This document shows, piece by piece, positions 1-6,497 of a stretch of DNA of 10,064 nucleotides. Below the pieces are notes generated by a model that did not search any database, was not told the DNA's origin, and saw only the letters and a list, made by a program, of their open reading frames with translations. The stretch covers positions 1 through 10,064 of the forward strand of contig JAGHTD010000280.1 in assembly GCA_018065475.1 (NCBI GenBank), in the 5' to 3' direction. The stretch is from Candidatus Colimorpha enterica (GTDB lineage Bacteria > Bacillota > Clostridia > Oscillospirales > CAG-272). Within the stretch, counting starts at the first letter, position 1. Every line of letters starts with the position of its first letter. The position numbers and the translations under genes were made by a program.

Positions 1-449
1 ATGCTATCATCATCGGCTTCAACGTCCGTCCCGACAAGAACGCGACTGACGCTGCCGACAGAGCAAAGGTCGATATCAGAACCTACCGTATCATCTATGA
101 GTGCATAGAAGAGGTCGAGGCCGCAATGAAGGGTATGCTCGCTCCCGTATTCAAGGAGGAGATACTCGGTCACGCAGAGGTCAGACAGATATTCCACATC
201 ACTGGTGTCGGCACCATCGCCGGCTGTCTTGTCAAGGACGGTAAGGTCGCAAGAAAGGCGCAGATCCGCGTCCTGAGAGACAGCGTAGTCATCTTTGAAG
301 ATTCCATCTCGTCGCTCAAGAGAATGAAGGACGACGCAAAGGAAGTGTCCGAGGGCTACGAATGCGGTATCGGACTTGAAAAGTTCAACGATATCAAGGA
401 AGGCGACGTTCTCGAAGCCTTCGAAATGGTCGAGCAGGCCAAGATTTGA
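1..449 (+). CDS. infB: Translation initiation factor IF-2, C-terminal part (5' end outside window)
   Basis: IF-2 is the GTPase that brings initiator fMet-tRNA to the 30S subunit and promotes subunit joining. Only the last ~148 codons are here, reading in the frame that starts at base 3 and ending with TGA at 447-449. The visible part begins in domain III (IIIGFNVRPD), runs through the linking helix (EEVEAAMKGML) and the AEVRQIF...VGTIAGC stretch, and ends with the fMet-tRNA-binding C2 subdomain (GYECGIGLEKFNDIKEGDVLEAFEM), which is very close to typical bacterial IF-2. The G domain is upstream of the window. There is no internal start: the ATG at 126 is an internal Met in the conserved AAMKGML motif. 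The next gene begins 22 nt downstream with its own strong ribosome binding site and no terminator lies between, so the two are probably co-transcribed. Identification is by recognised conserved motifs and is nearly certain. Confidence 0.97.
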   Translation, partial: AIIIGFNVRPDKNATDAADRAKVDIRTYRIIYECIEEVEAAMKGMLAPVFKEEILGHAEVRQIFHITGVGTIAGCLVKDGKVARKAQIRVLRDSVVIFEDSISSLKRMKDDAKEVSEGYECGIGLEKFNDIKEGDVLEAFEMVEQAKI

Positions 450-460
450 TTGAAAAATAT

Positions 461-465
461 GGAGG
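461..465 (+). promoter_or_regulatory. Ribosome binding site of the YgiQ-family gene
   Basis: GGAGG lies 6 nt before the ATG at 472 and fixes that start. It sits inside a GGAGGAAGG run just after the infB stop. Confidence 0.85.
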
Positions 466-471
466 AAGGAT

Positions 472-2379
472 ATGGCTGAAAGTATGTTTTTGCCGGTAAC
501 TAAAGAGGAAGCCGAACAGCGCGGCTGGGGGACTCCCGATTTTGTCTATGTCATCGGCGACGCATACGTTGACCATCCTTCCTTCGGCCCTGCCATAATA
601 TCGAGGGTGCTTGAGCATAACGGTTTCAGCGTCGTCATCCTCTCCCAACCGGACTATAAGAGCTGTGAGGATTTCAGACGTTTCGGAAGACCGAAGCTCG
701 GATTTCTCGTCAGCGGCGGCAACATCGACTCGATGGTCGCCCACTACACCGTCTCAAAGAAGAAGAGAAATTATGACTACTATTCTCCAGACGGCAAAAT
801 GGGTTTCCGTCCCGACAGAGCCACGATAGTTTACTGCAACAGGATAAGAGAAGCGTACGGCGACGTTCCGATAATCATCGGAGGTCTTGAAGCGTCTTTA
901 AGACGTTTTGCACACTACGATTATTGGGACAATAAGATCAGACGCAGTATCCTCATCGACTCAAGAGCCGACATCCTCAGCTACGGAATGGGCGAAAAGA
1001 GCATAGTCCGTATCGCAGAACTGCTGAAAAAAGGCGTCCCGGTCAAAAAGATCCGCGACGTAAGAGGGACCTGCTACGTAGGCCTTCCGGAAGATAAGGT
1101 CAACTACGAGATCGCCGGAACGAGCGATTTCAACGTGATCAAAAACGATAAGAAGGCATACGCAGAAGCGTACAGAGTGCAGTACCTCAACCAGGATTCG
1201 GTATCCGGCAAGGCGCTTTGCGAGCTTTACGACGGCAAAATGCTCGTTCAGAATCCTCCAATGCCCCCTCTCGAAAGAGAAGAGCTCGACGAGGTTTATT
1301 CTCTCCCGTATATGAGAAATTACCATCCGATGTACGAAAAGGACGGCGGCGTCCCGGGGATCGAGGAGGTCAAGTTCTCGATAACCCACAACCGCGGGTG
1401 CTTCGGTGGCTGTTCGTTCTGCGCTCTCACCTTCCACCAGGGAAGATCGGTGAGGTCGAGAAGCATAGAGTCCTGCGTTGCCGAGGCGGAAAAGATCGCG
1501 GCGATGCCGGATTTCAAGGGATATATCCACGACGTCGGAGGCCCGACGGCAAATTTCCGTTATCCCGCCTGCAAAAAGCAGCTCGAGCACGGCGTGTGTC
1601 TGACGAGAAGATGCCTGGCTCCCGAGCCCTGCAAAAACCTTATCGTCGATCACAGCGAATATATAAAGCTCCTCGAAGCTGTCGAGGCAGTCAAGGGTGT
1701 AAAGAAGGTCTTTGTCCGTTCGGGTATCAGATACGACTATATGCTTGCCGACAAGAGCGACGCTTTCTTCAGAAAGCTCGTCAGAGACAACGTGAGCGGT
1801 CAGCTCAAGGTGGCTCCGGAGCATATATGCGACAGCGTTCTCGGCTATATGGGAAAACCGACCTTTTCCAAATACGAGGAGTTCAAAAAGAGGTATTTCA
1901 GATACTCCGAGGAATGCGGAAAAGAGCAGTATATCGTTCCTTATCTTATGTCAAGCCATCCGGGCAGTACGCTTAACGACGCCGTCGATATGGCGCTATA
2001 CCTGAAGAAAAACAATATGAGACCGGAGCAGGTGCAGGATTTCTATCCCACACCCGGAACGGTCTCGACGGTCATGTATTATACGGGCATTGATCCCATT
2101 TCGGGAAAGCACGTTTACTGCACCGACGATTATCATAAAAAGCAGCTTCAGAGAGCGCTTTTGCAGTATAACCGTCCGCAGAACGCGCCGCTCATCAGAG
2201 AGGCGCTGAGAAAATGCGGCAGAGAGGACCTCATCGGTTCTTCTCCCAAGTGTCTTGTCGGTTACGGAAGGGCAGTCAACCCCGAGACGAAGAAGACCGT
2301 AAGACCCGCCGCGAACAAAAAGACACAGTACGGTTCACACAAAAATATAAGAAAAGGCAGTGTTAAAAACAAAAAATGA
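472..2379 (+). CDS. YgiQ-family radical SAM protein
   Basis: This is a 635-residue protein of the YgiQ family of radical SAM enzymes, whose substrate is not known. The N-terminal part (about 1-290) carries the family motif GWGTPDFVYVIGDAYVDHPSF and a GGLEASLRRFAHYDYW segment. The radical SAM core holds the cluster motif CFGGCSFC, with C310, C314 and C317 as the expected ligands of the SAM-binding [4Fe-4S] cluster (CX3CX2C). A second conserved cysteine set follows (C367, C376, C381, C387), and then KVAPEH, GKEQYIVPYLMSSHPG and VQDFYPTPGTVSTVMYYTG, all typical of the family including its C-terminal extension. The last ~22 residues form a Lys/Arg-rich tail. The start is supported by GGAGG at 461-465, 6 nt before the ATG. 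The stop overlaps the next start codon (ATGA at 2376-2379). Length is within the family range, E. coli YgiQ being about 100 residues longer. The family call is firm; biochemical function is unknown. Confidence 0.94.
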   Translation: MAESMFLPVTKEEAEQRGWGTPDFVYVIGDAYVDHPSFGPAIISRVLEHNGFSVVILSQPDYKSCEDFRRFGRPKLGFLVSGGNIDSMVAHYTVSKKKRNYDYYSPDGKMGFRPDRATIVYCNRIREAYGDVPIIIGGLEASLRRFAHYDYWDNKIRRSILIDSRADILSYGMGEKSIVRIAELLKKGVPVKKIRDVRGTCYVGLPEDKVNYEIAGTSDFNVIKNDKKAYAEAYRVQYLNQDSVSGKALCELYDGKMLVQNPPMPPLEREELDEVYSLPYMRNYHPMYEKDGGVPGIEEVKFSITHNRGCFGGCSFCALTFHQGRSVRSRSIESCVAEAEKIAAMPDFKGYIHDVGGPTANFRYPACKKQLEHGVCLTRRCLAPEPCKNLIVDHSEYIKLLEAVEAVKGVKKVFVRSGIRYDYMLADKSDAFFRKLVRDNVSGQLKVAPEHICDSVLGYMGKPTFSKYEEFKKRYFRYSEECGKEQYIVPYLMSSHPGSTLNDAVDMALYLKKNNMRPEQVQDFYPTPGTVSTVMYYTGIDPISGKHVYCTDDYHKKQLQRALLQYNRPQNAPLIREALRKCGREDLIGSSPKCLVGYGRAVNPETKKTVRPAANKKTQYGSHKNIRKGSVKNKK

Positions 2380-3032
2380 CATTTCGCTTCAGAGAATCCT
2401 TCAGAGGATACAATAAAGACGACGTCAACAGTTATATCGAACAGCTCAGCCAGAAATATTCCAAAAAAGAGGCGGAGCTTACCGAGAAACTGAAAAACGT
2501 CGGAGATAATACCGAAATGGACGGTCAGATCGTATTGAAGGATGACGAGATCGCCCGCCTTTCGGCTGAAAACGAATATCTCAGAAAGACGGTCGATGAG
2601 CTTAAAGCGGAGCTTACCGGACTGAAAAACTGTTCTGCCGGAAAAGAGCAGGACGGTAATGACGGTGAGGACGTCGCCATGGCCGAAGACAAGGCTGCCG
2701 AGATATTAAGTGATGCCGAAACCAAATCGGAAATGATCATCAGAATGGCTGAAACCAACGCCGAGAAGGTCATTGCCGATGCAAAAGAAAAATACAATGC
2801 GATTATCGACGAAGCCGAAGAACGCAAGGCGGAAACCATAAAGTCCGCCGAGGCGGAAAAGGAAACGAAGCTCGCGGAACTCGACAGACAATACGGTGTC
2901 ATGTCACGTAATTACGCCGCCGAGTGCTCACAGCTCCTTGACGGGATCAGCGCAAAGTTTGATCTCATCAACAGCCGGCTTCAGAGCGATGCGGAAGCTC
3001 TCTTGAAAGAGGCAGCCGATAAGCTCAGATAA
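2376..3032 (+). CDS. DivIVA-like coiled-coil protein
   Basis: This is a 218-residue protein with a short DivIVA-type N-terminal domain. F9-R10-G11-Y12 followed by NKDDVNSYIEQL matches the DivIVA signature FRGY(D/N)xxxV(N)xY; F9 and R10 line up with the membrane-inserting Phe17 and adjacent Arg18 of B. subtilis DivIVA. The usual ~8 residues ahead of this motif are missing. The rest is almost all predicted helix: a first coiled coil at about 20-85, a polar acidic linker at about 88-98, then a long Ala/Glu/Lys-rich helix at about 99-218 with AEXXAXXI-type periodicity. DivIVA-family proteins sense curved membrane and recruit division, wall or pole factors; whether this one does so is inferred. 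The start codon overlaps the ygiQ stop (ATGA) with no good Shine-Dalgarno nearby, so translation is probably coupled. The next gene, 29 nt downstream, is an envelope polymer synthase. It is not canonical divIVA. Confidence 0.85.
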   Translation: MTFRFRESFRGYNKDDVNSYIEQLSQKYSKKEAELTEKLKNVGDNTEMDGQIVLKDDEIARLSAENEYLRKTVDELKAELTGLKNCSAGKEQDGNDGEDVAMAEDKAAEILSDAETKSEMIIRMAETNAEKVIADAKEKYNAIIDEAEERKAETIKSAEAEKETKLAELDRQYGVMSRNYAAECSQLLDGISAKFDLINSRLQSDAEALLKEAADKLR

Positions 3033-3052
3033 TTTTTGACCCATTTCCTGTC

Positions 3053-3058
3053 GGAGGA
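3053..3058 (+). promoter_or_regulatory. Ribosome binding site of the LtaS-like gene
   Basis: GGAGGA sits only about 4 nt (measured from GGAGG) before the ATG at 3062, tighter than usual. It still favours this ATG over the in-frame ATG at 3086 (residue 9), which has no such site. Confidence 0.7.
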
Positions 3059-3061
3059 AAA

Positions 3062-5209
3062 ATGAAAACTACAAACAAAAAGAATATGAAAAGAAAAAAG
3101 CTGAAGAATCTTCTTTTTACTCCTCTTTTCTTTGTCGCAACGAATATCTATCTTGAGATAGTATTCCATATTTACGCTTACCGCAACGTGAGACTGATCT
3201 ATCCGATCCTTCTTTCGATCCCGGTCGGTGTGCTTATGGGTGCCATCGTCGATCTTTTCAGAGAAAAGACCGCAAGAGTGCTCAGATATGTCTGCATAGC
3301 GGCAGCTTTTCTTGCTTTTTCGGTTCAAGCGGTATATTACCACGTTTTCAAGGACCTTATGACCTTTGCCATGATCGGAATGGCGGGAGAGGTGGCCGAA
3401 AACTTTCTCGGTGACGCTCTAATCGGTATCTGGGAAACGGTGCCTATGCTGCTTTTGTTTGCTCTGCCGTTCCCGGTGCTTTGGTTCTTTCAGAAGAGAT
3501 TGCAAATCAAGAACAAGCCGTATCTTAAAAAGACGGTGGCAGTGCTCATCTCATACGCCGCAGTGCTTATCGTATCCCTTATCGCTCTGCCGATAGGCGG
3601 GACCAAGGCACATTCCGCTTTTGATCTTTACTACAACAACTGGGATATTTCGCTTGCGGGCCCCAAGCTCGGTATCACCACGACGACACTTCTTGACATC
3701 AAGCGCGTGATCCTCAACAAGGATGACAAGCCGGACACTCCCACGTTCCACGATGTCACGCTTCCCGATGATTCGGATGACACCGATCTTCCCGTTGACA
3801 CCGGTGACGTGACCGAGATCGGCACCGACAGCGAAGGCGAACCGATCGTCATTGACACAAATCCCTATAACTCTATTCTTGAGCTTGATTTTGACGCTCT
3901 CGCCAAAAAGACGGACAACGAGGATTACAAGACGATATTCAAATACCTCGCGTCCCAGAAGCCGACAAAGAAGAACGACTATACCGGAATGTTCAAGGGG
4001 TATAATCTCATCATGATCTGCGCGGAGTCTTTCTCACCCGTCTGCATATCCGAGAAATATACTCCCACGCTTTATATGCTCTCACATTCCGGATTTGAGT
4101 TCAAAAACTACTGGACCTCCTTCCCGTCAGTCACGACAAACGGCGAGTATTCCTTCCTCACGGGACTTTTCCCCGATTTTGAGAAGGAAAAGAAGGACGG
4201 AAGCTTCCTCTATACGGCAAAGAACGGCAACACGATGAATCAGACCATCGCTTCGTGGTTCAAGGCGCAGGGAATACAGCCGATAGCATATCACCCCAAC
4301 ACGGGGACATATTACAGCCGTAATCTCACTCACCCCAACCTCGGTTACGTTCTTCACGCGCAGGAGGATTATCCAGCCCTCACCGGCTGGCCGGAATCCG
4401 ACCTTACCCTCGTTCAGAGCTCTATCGGCGAGTACATCAATTCCGACCGCTTCCTTACCTACATCATGTCCGTCAGCGGCCACCACAACTACAAGTTCGG
4501 CGGCTACAACGATATATGCGACAAGAACAAGGCGATCGTCGAGGACGCCGACCTTGCGGCGCTCGGCATGAACTTCGACCTGACTAACAGCGATCAGGCG
4601 GAAGAGGCGGAGCACGCAAAGGCGTATATCGCCGCAAACATCGAGCTTGACCGCGCTCTCGAATATCTCATCGAACAGTTAAGAGCCAACGGGACGCTTG
4701 ACAAAACGGTCATCTGCCTCACCGCAGACCATTATCCTTACGGTCTCGAAGACTCCGAATATGCAAGAATGCTCGGATATTCCAAGCCGTCTTCGATGAA
4801 GTACGACCGTCTTGAAAGATACAAGAACACTCTGATAATCTGGAACAGCGCGATGAAGCACGTCGAGGTGACCAAGCCCTGCTGCACCGTCGATATCCTT
4901 CCCACGCTTCTCAACCTTTTCGGCTTCAAGTTCGATTCAAGACTTTATTCCGGCAAGGACATTCTTTCGGATTCATACGGTCTTGCAATGCTGAAGGATC
5001 AGAGCTTTATTACCGACAAGATCGTTTACAACAGCAGATACGATCTCACCTATAAGCTCGACAAATCCTTCACCGTTGAGGATTCCTATACCGAGGCGTA
5101 TATGCAGGAGGTCAGCAACAGATTTGCGATCGCAAAGGCGATACTCAACTGCGACTTCTACAAGGCGCTCCCTCAGGACGTCATAGCGACGGCGCAGTCT
5201 GTACAATAA
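3062..5209 (+). CDS. LTA synthase-family membrane phosphotransferase (sulfatase fold)
   Basis: This is a 715-residue polytopic protein with LtaS architecture. Five hydrophobic segments lie at about 17-38, 44-66, 73-95, 120-143 and 158-178, followed by an external linker and a large extracytoplasmic sulfatase-like domain (about 315-690). Expected metal/catalytic residues are present: E322 in MICAES, the nucleophile Thr at T358 (or T359) in SVTTNGEYSFLTG, H474 in SVSGHHNY, and D556-H557 in CLTADHYPYG. Family members move glycerol-phosphate from phosphatidylglycerol to build lipoteichoic acid, or prime such chains; some relatives make other polyol-phosphate modifications, so the exact product is open. 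The linker at about 221-265 is strongly acidic, with 16 Asp/Glu in 45 residues including DDSDDTD. The gene follows the DivIVA-like gene by 29 nt and ends an operon: a strong terminator begins 6 nt after the stop. Family assignment is confident; polymerase versus primase or other transferase is not resolved. Confidence 0.92.
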   Translation: MKTTNKKNMKRKKLKNLLFTPLFFVATNIYLEIVFHIYAYRNVRLIYPILLSIPVGVLMGAIVDLFREKTARVLRYVCIAAAFLAFSVQAVYYHVFKDLMTFAMIGMAGEVAENFLGDALIGIWETVPMLLLFALPFPVLWFFQKRLQIKNKPYLKKTVAVLISYAAVLIVSLIALPIGGTKAHSAFDLYYNNWDISLAGPKLGITTTTLLDIKRVILNKDDKPDTPTFHDVTLPDDSDDTDLPVDTGDVTEIGTDSEGEPIVIDTNPYNSILELDFDALAKKTDNEDYKTIFKYLASQKPTKKNDYTGMFKGYNLIMICAESFSPVCISEKYTPTLYMLSHSGFEFKNYWTSFPSVTTNGEYSFLTGLFPDFEKEKKDGSFLYTAKNGNTMNQTIASWFKAQGIQPIAYHPNTGTYYSRNLTHPNLGYVLHAQEDYPALTGWPESDLTLVQSSIGEYINSDRFLTYIMSVSGHHNYKFGGYNDICDKNKAIVEDADLAALGMNFDLTNSDQAEEAEHAKAYIAANIELDRALEYLIEQLRANGTLDKTVICLTADHYPYGLEDSEYARMLGYSKPSSMKYDRLERYKNTLIIWNSAMKHVEVTKPCCTVDILPTLLNLFGFKFDSRLYSGKDILSDSYGLAMLKDQSFITDKIVYNSRYDLTYKLDKSFTVEDSYTEAYMQEVSNRFAIAKAILNCDFYKALPQDVIATAQSVQ

Positions 5210-5214
5210 TATGT

Positions 5215-5241
5215 AAAAGCCGACTCACAGTCGGCTTTTTT
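5215..5241 (+). terminator. Intrinsic terminator after the LtaS-like gene
   Basis: A perfect 11-bp inverted repeat (AAAAGCCGACT at 5215-5225 and AGTCGGCTTTT at 5229-5239, CAC loop) runs into a T tract ending at 5241. It closes the infB-to-LtaS unit and separates it from the promoter just downstream. Confidence 0.95.
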
Positions 5242-5242
5242 A

Positions 5243-5271
5243 TTGACTGCGGATGATGTTTGTGTTATAAT
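5243..5271 (+). promoter_or_regulatory. SigA-type promoter of the Gfo/Idh/MocA gene
   Basis: TTGACT (5243-5248) and a perfect TATAAT (5266-5271) are separated by 17 bp. TG at 5263-5264 makes an extended -10. The -35 begins 2 nt after the upstream terminator. The predicted transcription start is about 5277-5279, on the ribosome binding site itself, giving a leader of only about 11-13 nt. Confidence 0.88.
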
Positions 5272-5277
5272 TATGTT

Positions 5278-5284
5278 GAGGTGA
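5278..5284 (+). promoter_or_regulatory. Ribosome binding site deciding the Gfo/Idh/MocA start
   Basis: GAGGTGA lies 5 nt before the ATG at 5290. It selects this ATG over an in-frame TTG at 5260, which would lie upstream of the promoter -10 and so outside the mRNA. Confidence 0.8.
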
Positions 5285-5289
5285 TTATA

Positions 5290-6423
5290 ATGTTTAATAT
5301 TGCAGTATGCGGTTTCGGCTCACGCCTCGGCGGAGTCATCGAAAGATTGAAGGAAACGGGCGAGATCACTCTGTGCGCGATCGCTGACCCGAGGACGGAA
5401 GAGATAAAAAAGGATCTCGAAAGCAAGGGATATGAGGTTGATAAAATAAAGTTCTACCCTGATCTCGATCAGCTTCTTTCCGATATGCGTCCCGACGGAA
5501 TATGTATCGGTACGAGGTGTGATCTTCACACGTCTCTTGCCGAAAAGGTCATTCCGCTCGGCATTCCGCTTTTCCTTGAAAAGCCGGTTGCAACGACGAG
5601 GGAAGACCTTGACCGGCTTAAGGCGCTTACGGTGAAATACCCCGAAAACTGCAAAAAGGTTACGGTATCTTTCCCGCTGAGACTGACGGATCACGTCAGA
5701 ATGGTCAAGGCAATAATCGACCGCGGTGAGATAGGCGAGATCGCGCAGGTCCAGGCGTGGAACAACGTATATTATGCGATCGGCTATTACCATAAGTGGT
5801 ACAGAGACGCTGGCATAACTGGCGGACAGTTCCTCCAGAAGGCAACGCACGATTTTGATTATATAAACTATATCGTCGGACATAAGCCGATGACCGTCGC
5901 GGCTATGAGGTCGTCGGTCGTGTTCGGCGGAAAGAAGCCCGCCGGACTTTTCTGCCGTGACTGCGCCGAAAAGGACACCTGCCCCGATTATACCGACAAT
6001 CAGAACAGACCGACCAGCCCGTTCGATTACTGCGCATACGGTAAGGATATTACCATAGAGGACAGCGACAGCGCGATCGTCATGTACGACAACGGCGTCC
6101 ACTGCGTATATACGCAGAACTTCATCGCCCGTAAAAAAGCGGGTGCGAGAGGCGCAAGATTCATCGGTCAGTACGGGACCGTCGAGTTCGACTGGCAGAA
6201 GAACAAGATCCTTCTTTTCAAGCATTATGAGGACAGAAACGAGGAGATCGAAGTTCCCGCAATGCTCCACCACGGCGGCGGAGACGCAATGCTCGCGCAG
6301 GACTTCCTCGGCGTGCTGAAGGGTGAAGAATCCTGCTGCGGTCTTGATGACGGGATCGCTTCTGCCGATCTCTGCCTCGCGGCAAGAGAGAGCAGTGAAA
6401 AAAATATTTTCGTCAATCTTTAA
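5290..6423 (+). CDS. Gfo/Idh/MocA-family NAD(P)-dependent oxidoreductase
   Basis: This is a 377-residue cytoplasmic oxidoreductase. The N-terminal Rossmann fold starts with a glycine-rich dinucleotide loop (NIAVCGFGSRLGG; G8, G10, G14/G15) and continues through IADPR and the family's EKP motif (E97-K98-P99), where K98 is the usual catalytic lysine. The C-terminal sheet domain carries GGQFLQKATHDFDYI with H187 as the likely catalytic His. Family members mostly oxidise or reduce sugars, inositols and related cyclic polyols; the substrate here cannot be told. A cysteine set at C222, C225, C231 and C248 lies in an inserted loop, with spacing that could bind a metal or be structural; some family members share it. 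The gene has its own promoter and no obvious terminator before the next promoter. An open frame extends 10 codons upstream to a TTG, but the promoter and ribosome binding site place the true start at 5290. Confidence 0.92.
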   Translation: MFNIAVCGFGSRLGGVIERLKETGEITLCAIADPRTEEIKKDLESKGYEVDKIKFYPDLDQLLSDMRPDGICIGTRCDLHTSLAEKVIPLGIPLFLEKPVATTREDLDRLKALTVKYPENCKKVTVSFPLRLTDHVRMVKAIIDRGEIGEIAQVQAWNNVYYAIGYYHKWYRDAGITGGQFLQKATHDFDYINYIVGHKPMTVAAMRSSVVFGGKKPAGLFCRDCAEKDTCPDYTDNQNRPTSPFDYCAYGKDITIEDSDSAIVMYDNGVHCVYTQNFIARKKAGARGARFIGQYGTVEFDWQKNKILLFKHYEDRNEEIEVPAMLHHGGGDAMLAQDFLGVLKGEESCCGLDDGIASADLCLAARESSEKNIFVNL

Positions 6424-6424
6424 T

Positions 6425-6457
6425 AAACTGTTAATTTGATTGACTTTTAACACGTTT
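6425..6457 (+). repeat. Imperfect palindrome over the lipoprotein promoter -35, possible operator
   Basis: AAACTGTTAA (6425-6434) and TTAACACGTTT (6447-6457) form inverted arms, matching over the inner TGTTAA/TTAACA and, after one extra base, the outer AAAC/GTTT. The 12-nt middle contains the -35 element. There is no T run after it, so it is not a typical terminator. A repressor site is one reading; chance in AT-rich DNA is another. Confidence 0.35.
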
Positions 6458-6468
6458 AGTGGTATAAT
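6440..6468 (+). promoter_or_regulatory. SigA-type promoter of the EEP lipoprotein gene
   Basis: TTGACT (6440-6445) and perfect TATAAT (6463-6468) are 17 bp apart, with TG at 6460-6461 giving an extended -10. The predicted start is about 6474-6476, leaving a leader of roughly 22-24 nt. The layout is the same as that of the promoter at 5243. Confidence 0.88.
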
Positions 6469-6487
6469 CATTTATCATAAAAATCGT

Positions 6488-6491
6488 GAGG
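6488..6491 (+). promoter_or_regulatory. Ribosome binding site of the EEP lipoprotein gene
   Basis: GAGG within GTGAGGT lies 6 nt before the ATG at 6498, whose product begins with a good lipoprotein signal peptide. Confidence 0.75.
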
Positions 6492-6497
6492 TAAATA

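Noticed and set aside
961..1824. Open frame of 287 codons on the minus strand
   Set aside because: It is antisense to the YgiQ-family gene inside conserved motif-coding sequence and has no recognisable domain.
2670..2870. Periodic GCC/GAA-rich DNA that looks like a short tandem repeat
   Set aside because: It is explained by the Ala/Glu coiled-coil periodicity of the DivIVA-like protein; the units are not identical at DNA level.
3036..3061. TTGACC as a -35 for a promoter before the LtaS-like gene
   Set aside because: No -10 element follows at 16-18 bp; the position falls on the start codon region, so the gene is better explained by co-transcription.
5260..5289. Upstream TTG start for the Gfo/Idh/MocA gene
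   Set aside because: The extra ten codons overlap the promoter -10 and the ribosome binding site, and family members start right at the Rossmann strand.
5320..6471. Long open frame (383 codons) on the minus strand
   Set aside because: It lies antisense to the well-identified Gfo/Idh/MocA gene, its translation shows no recognisable motif, and it has the skewed composition of a shadow frame.
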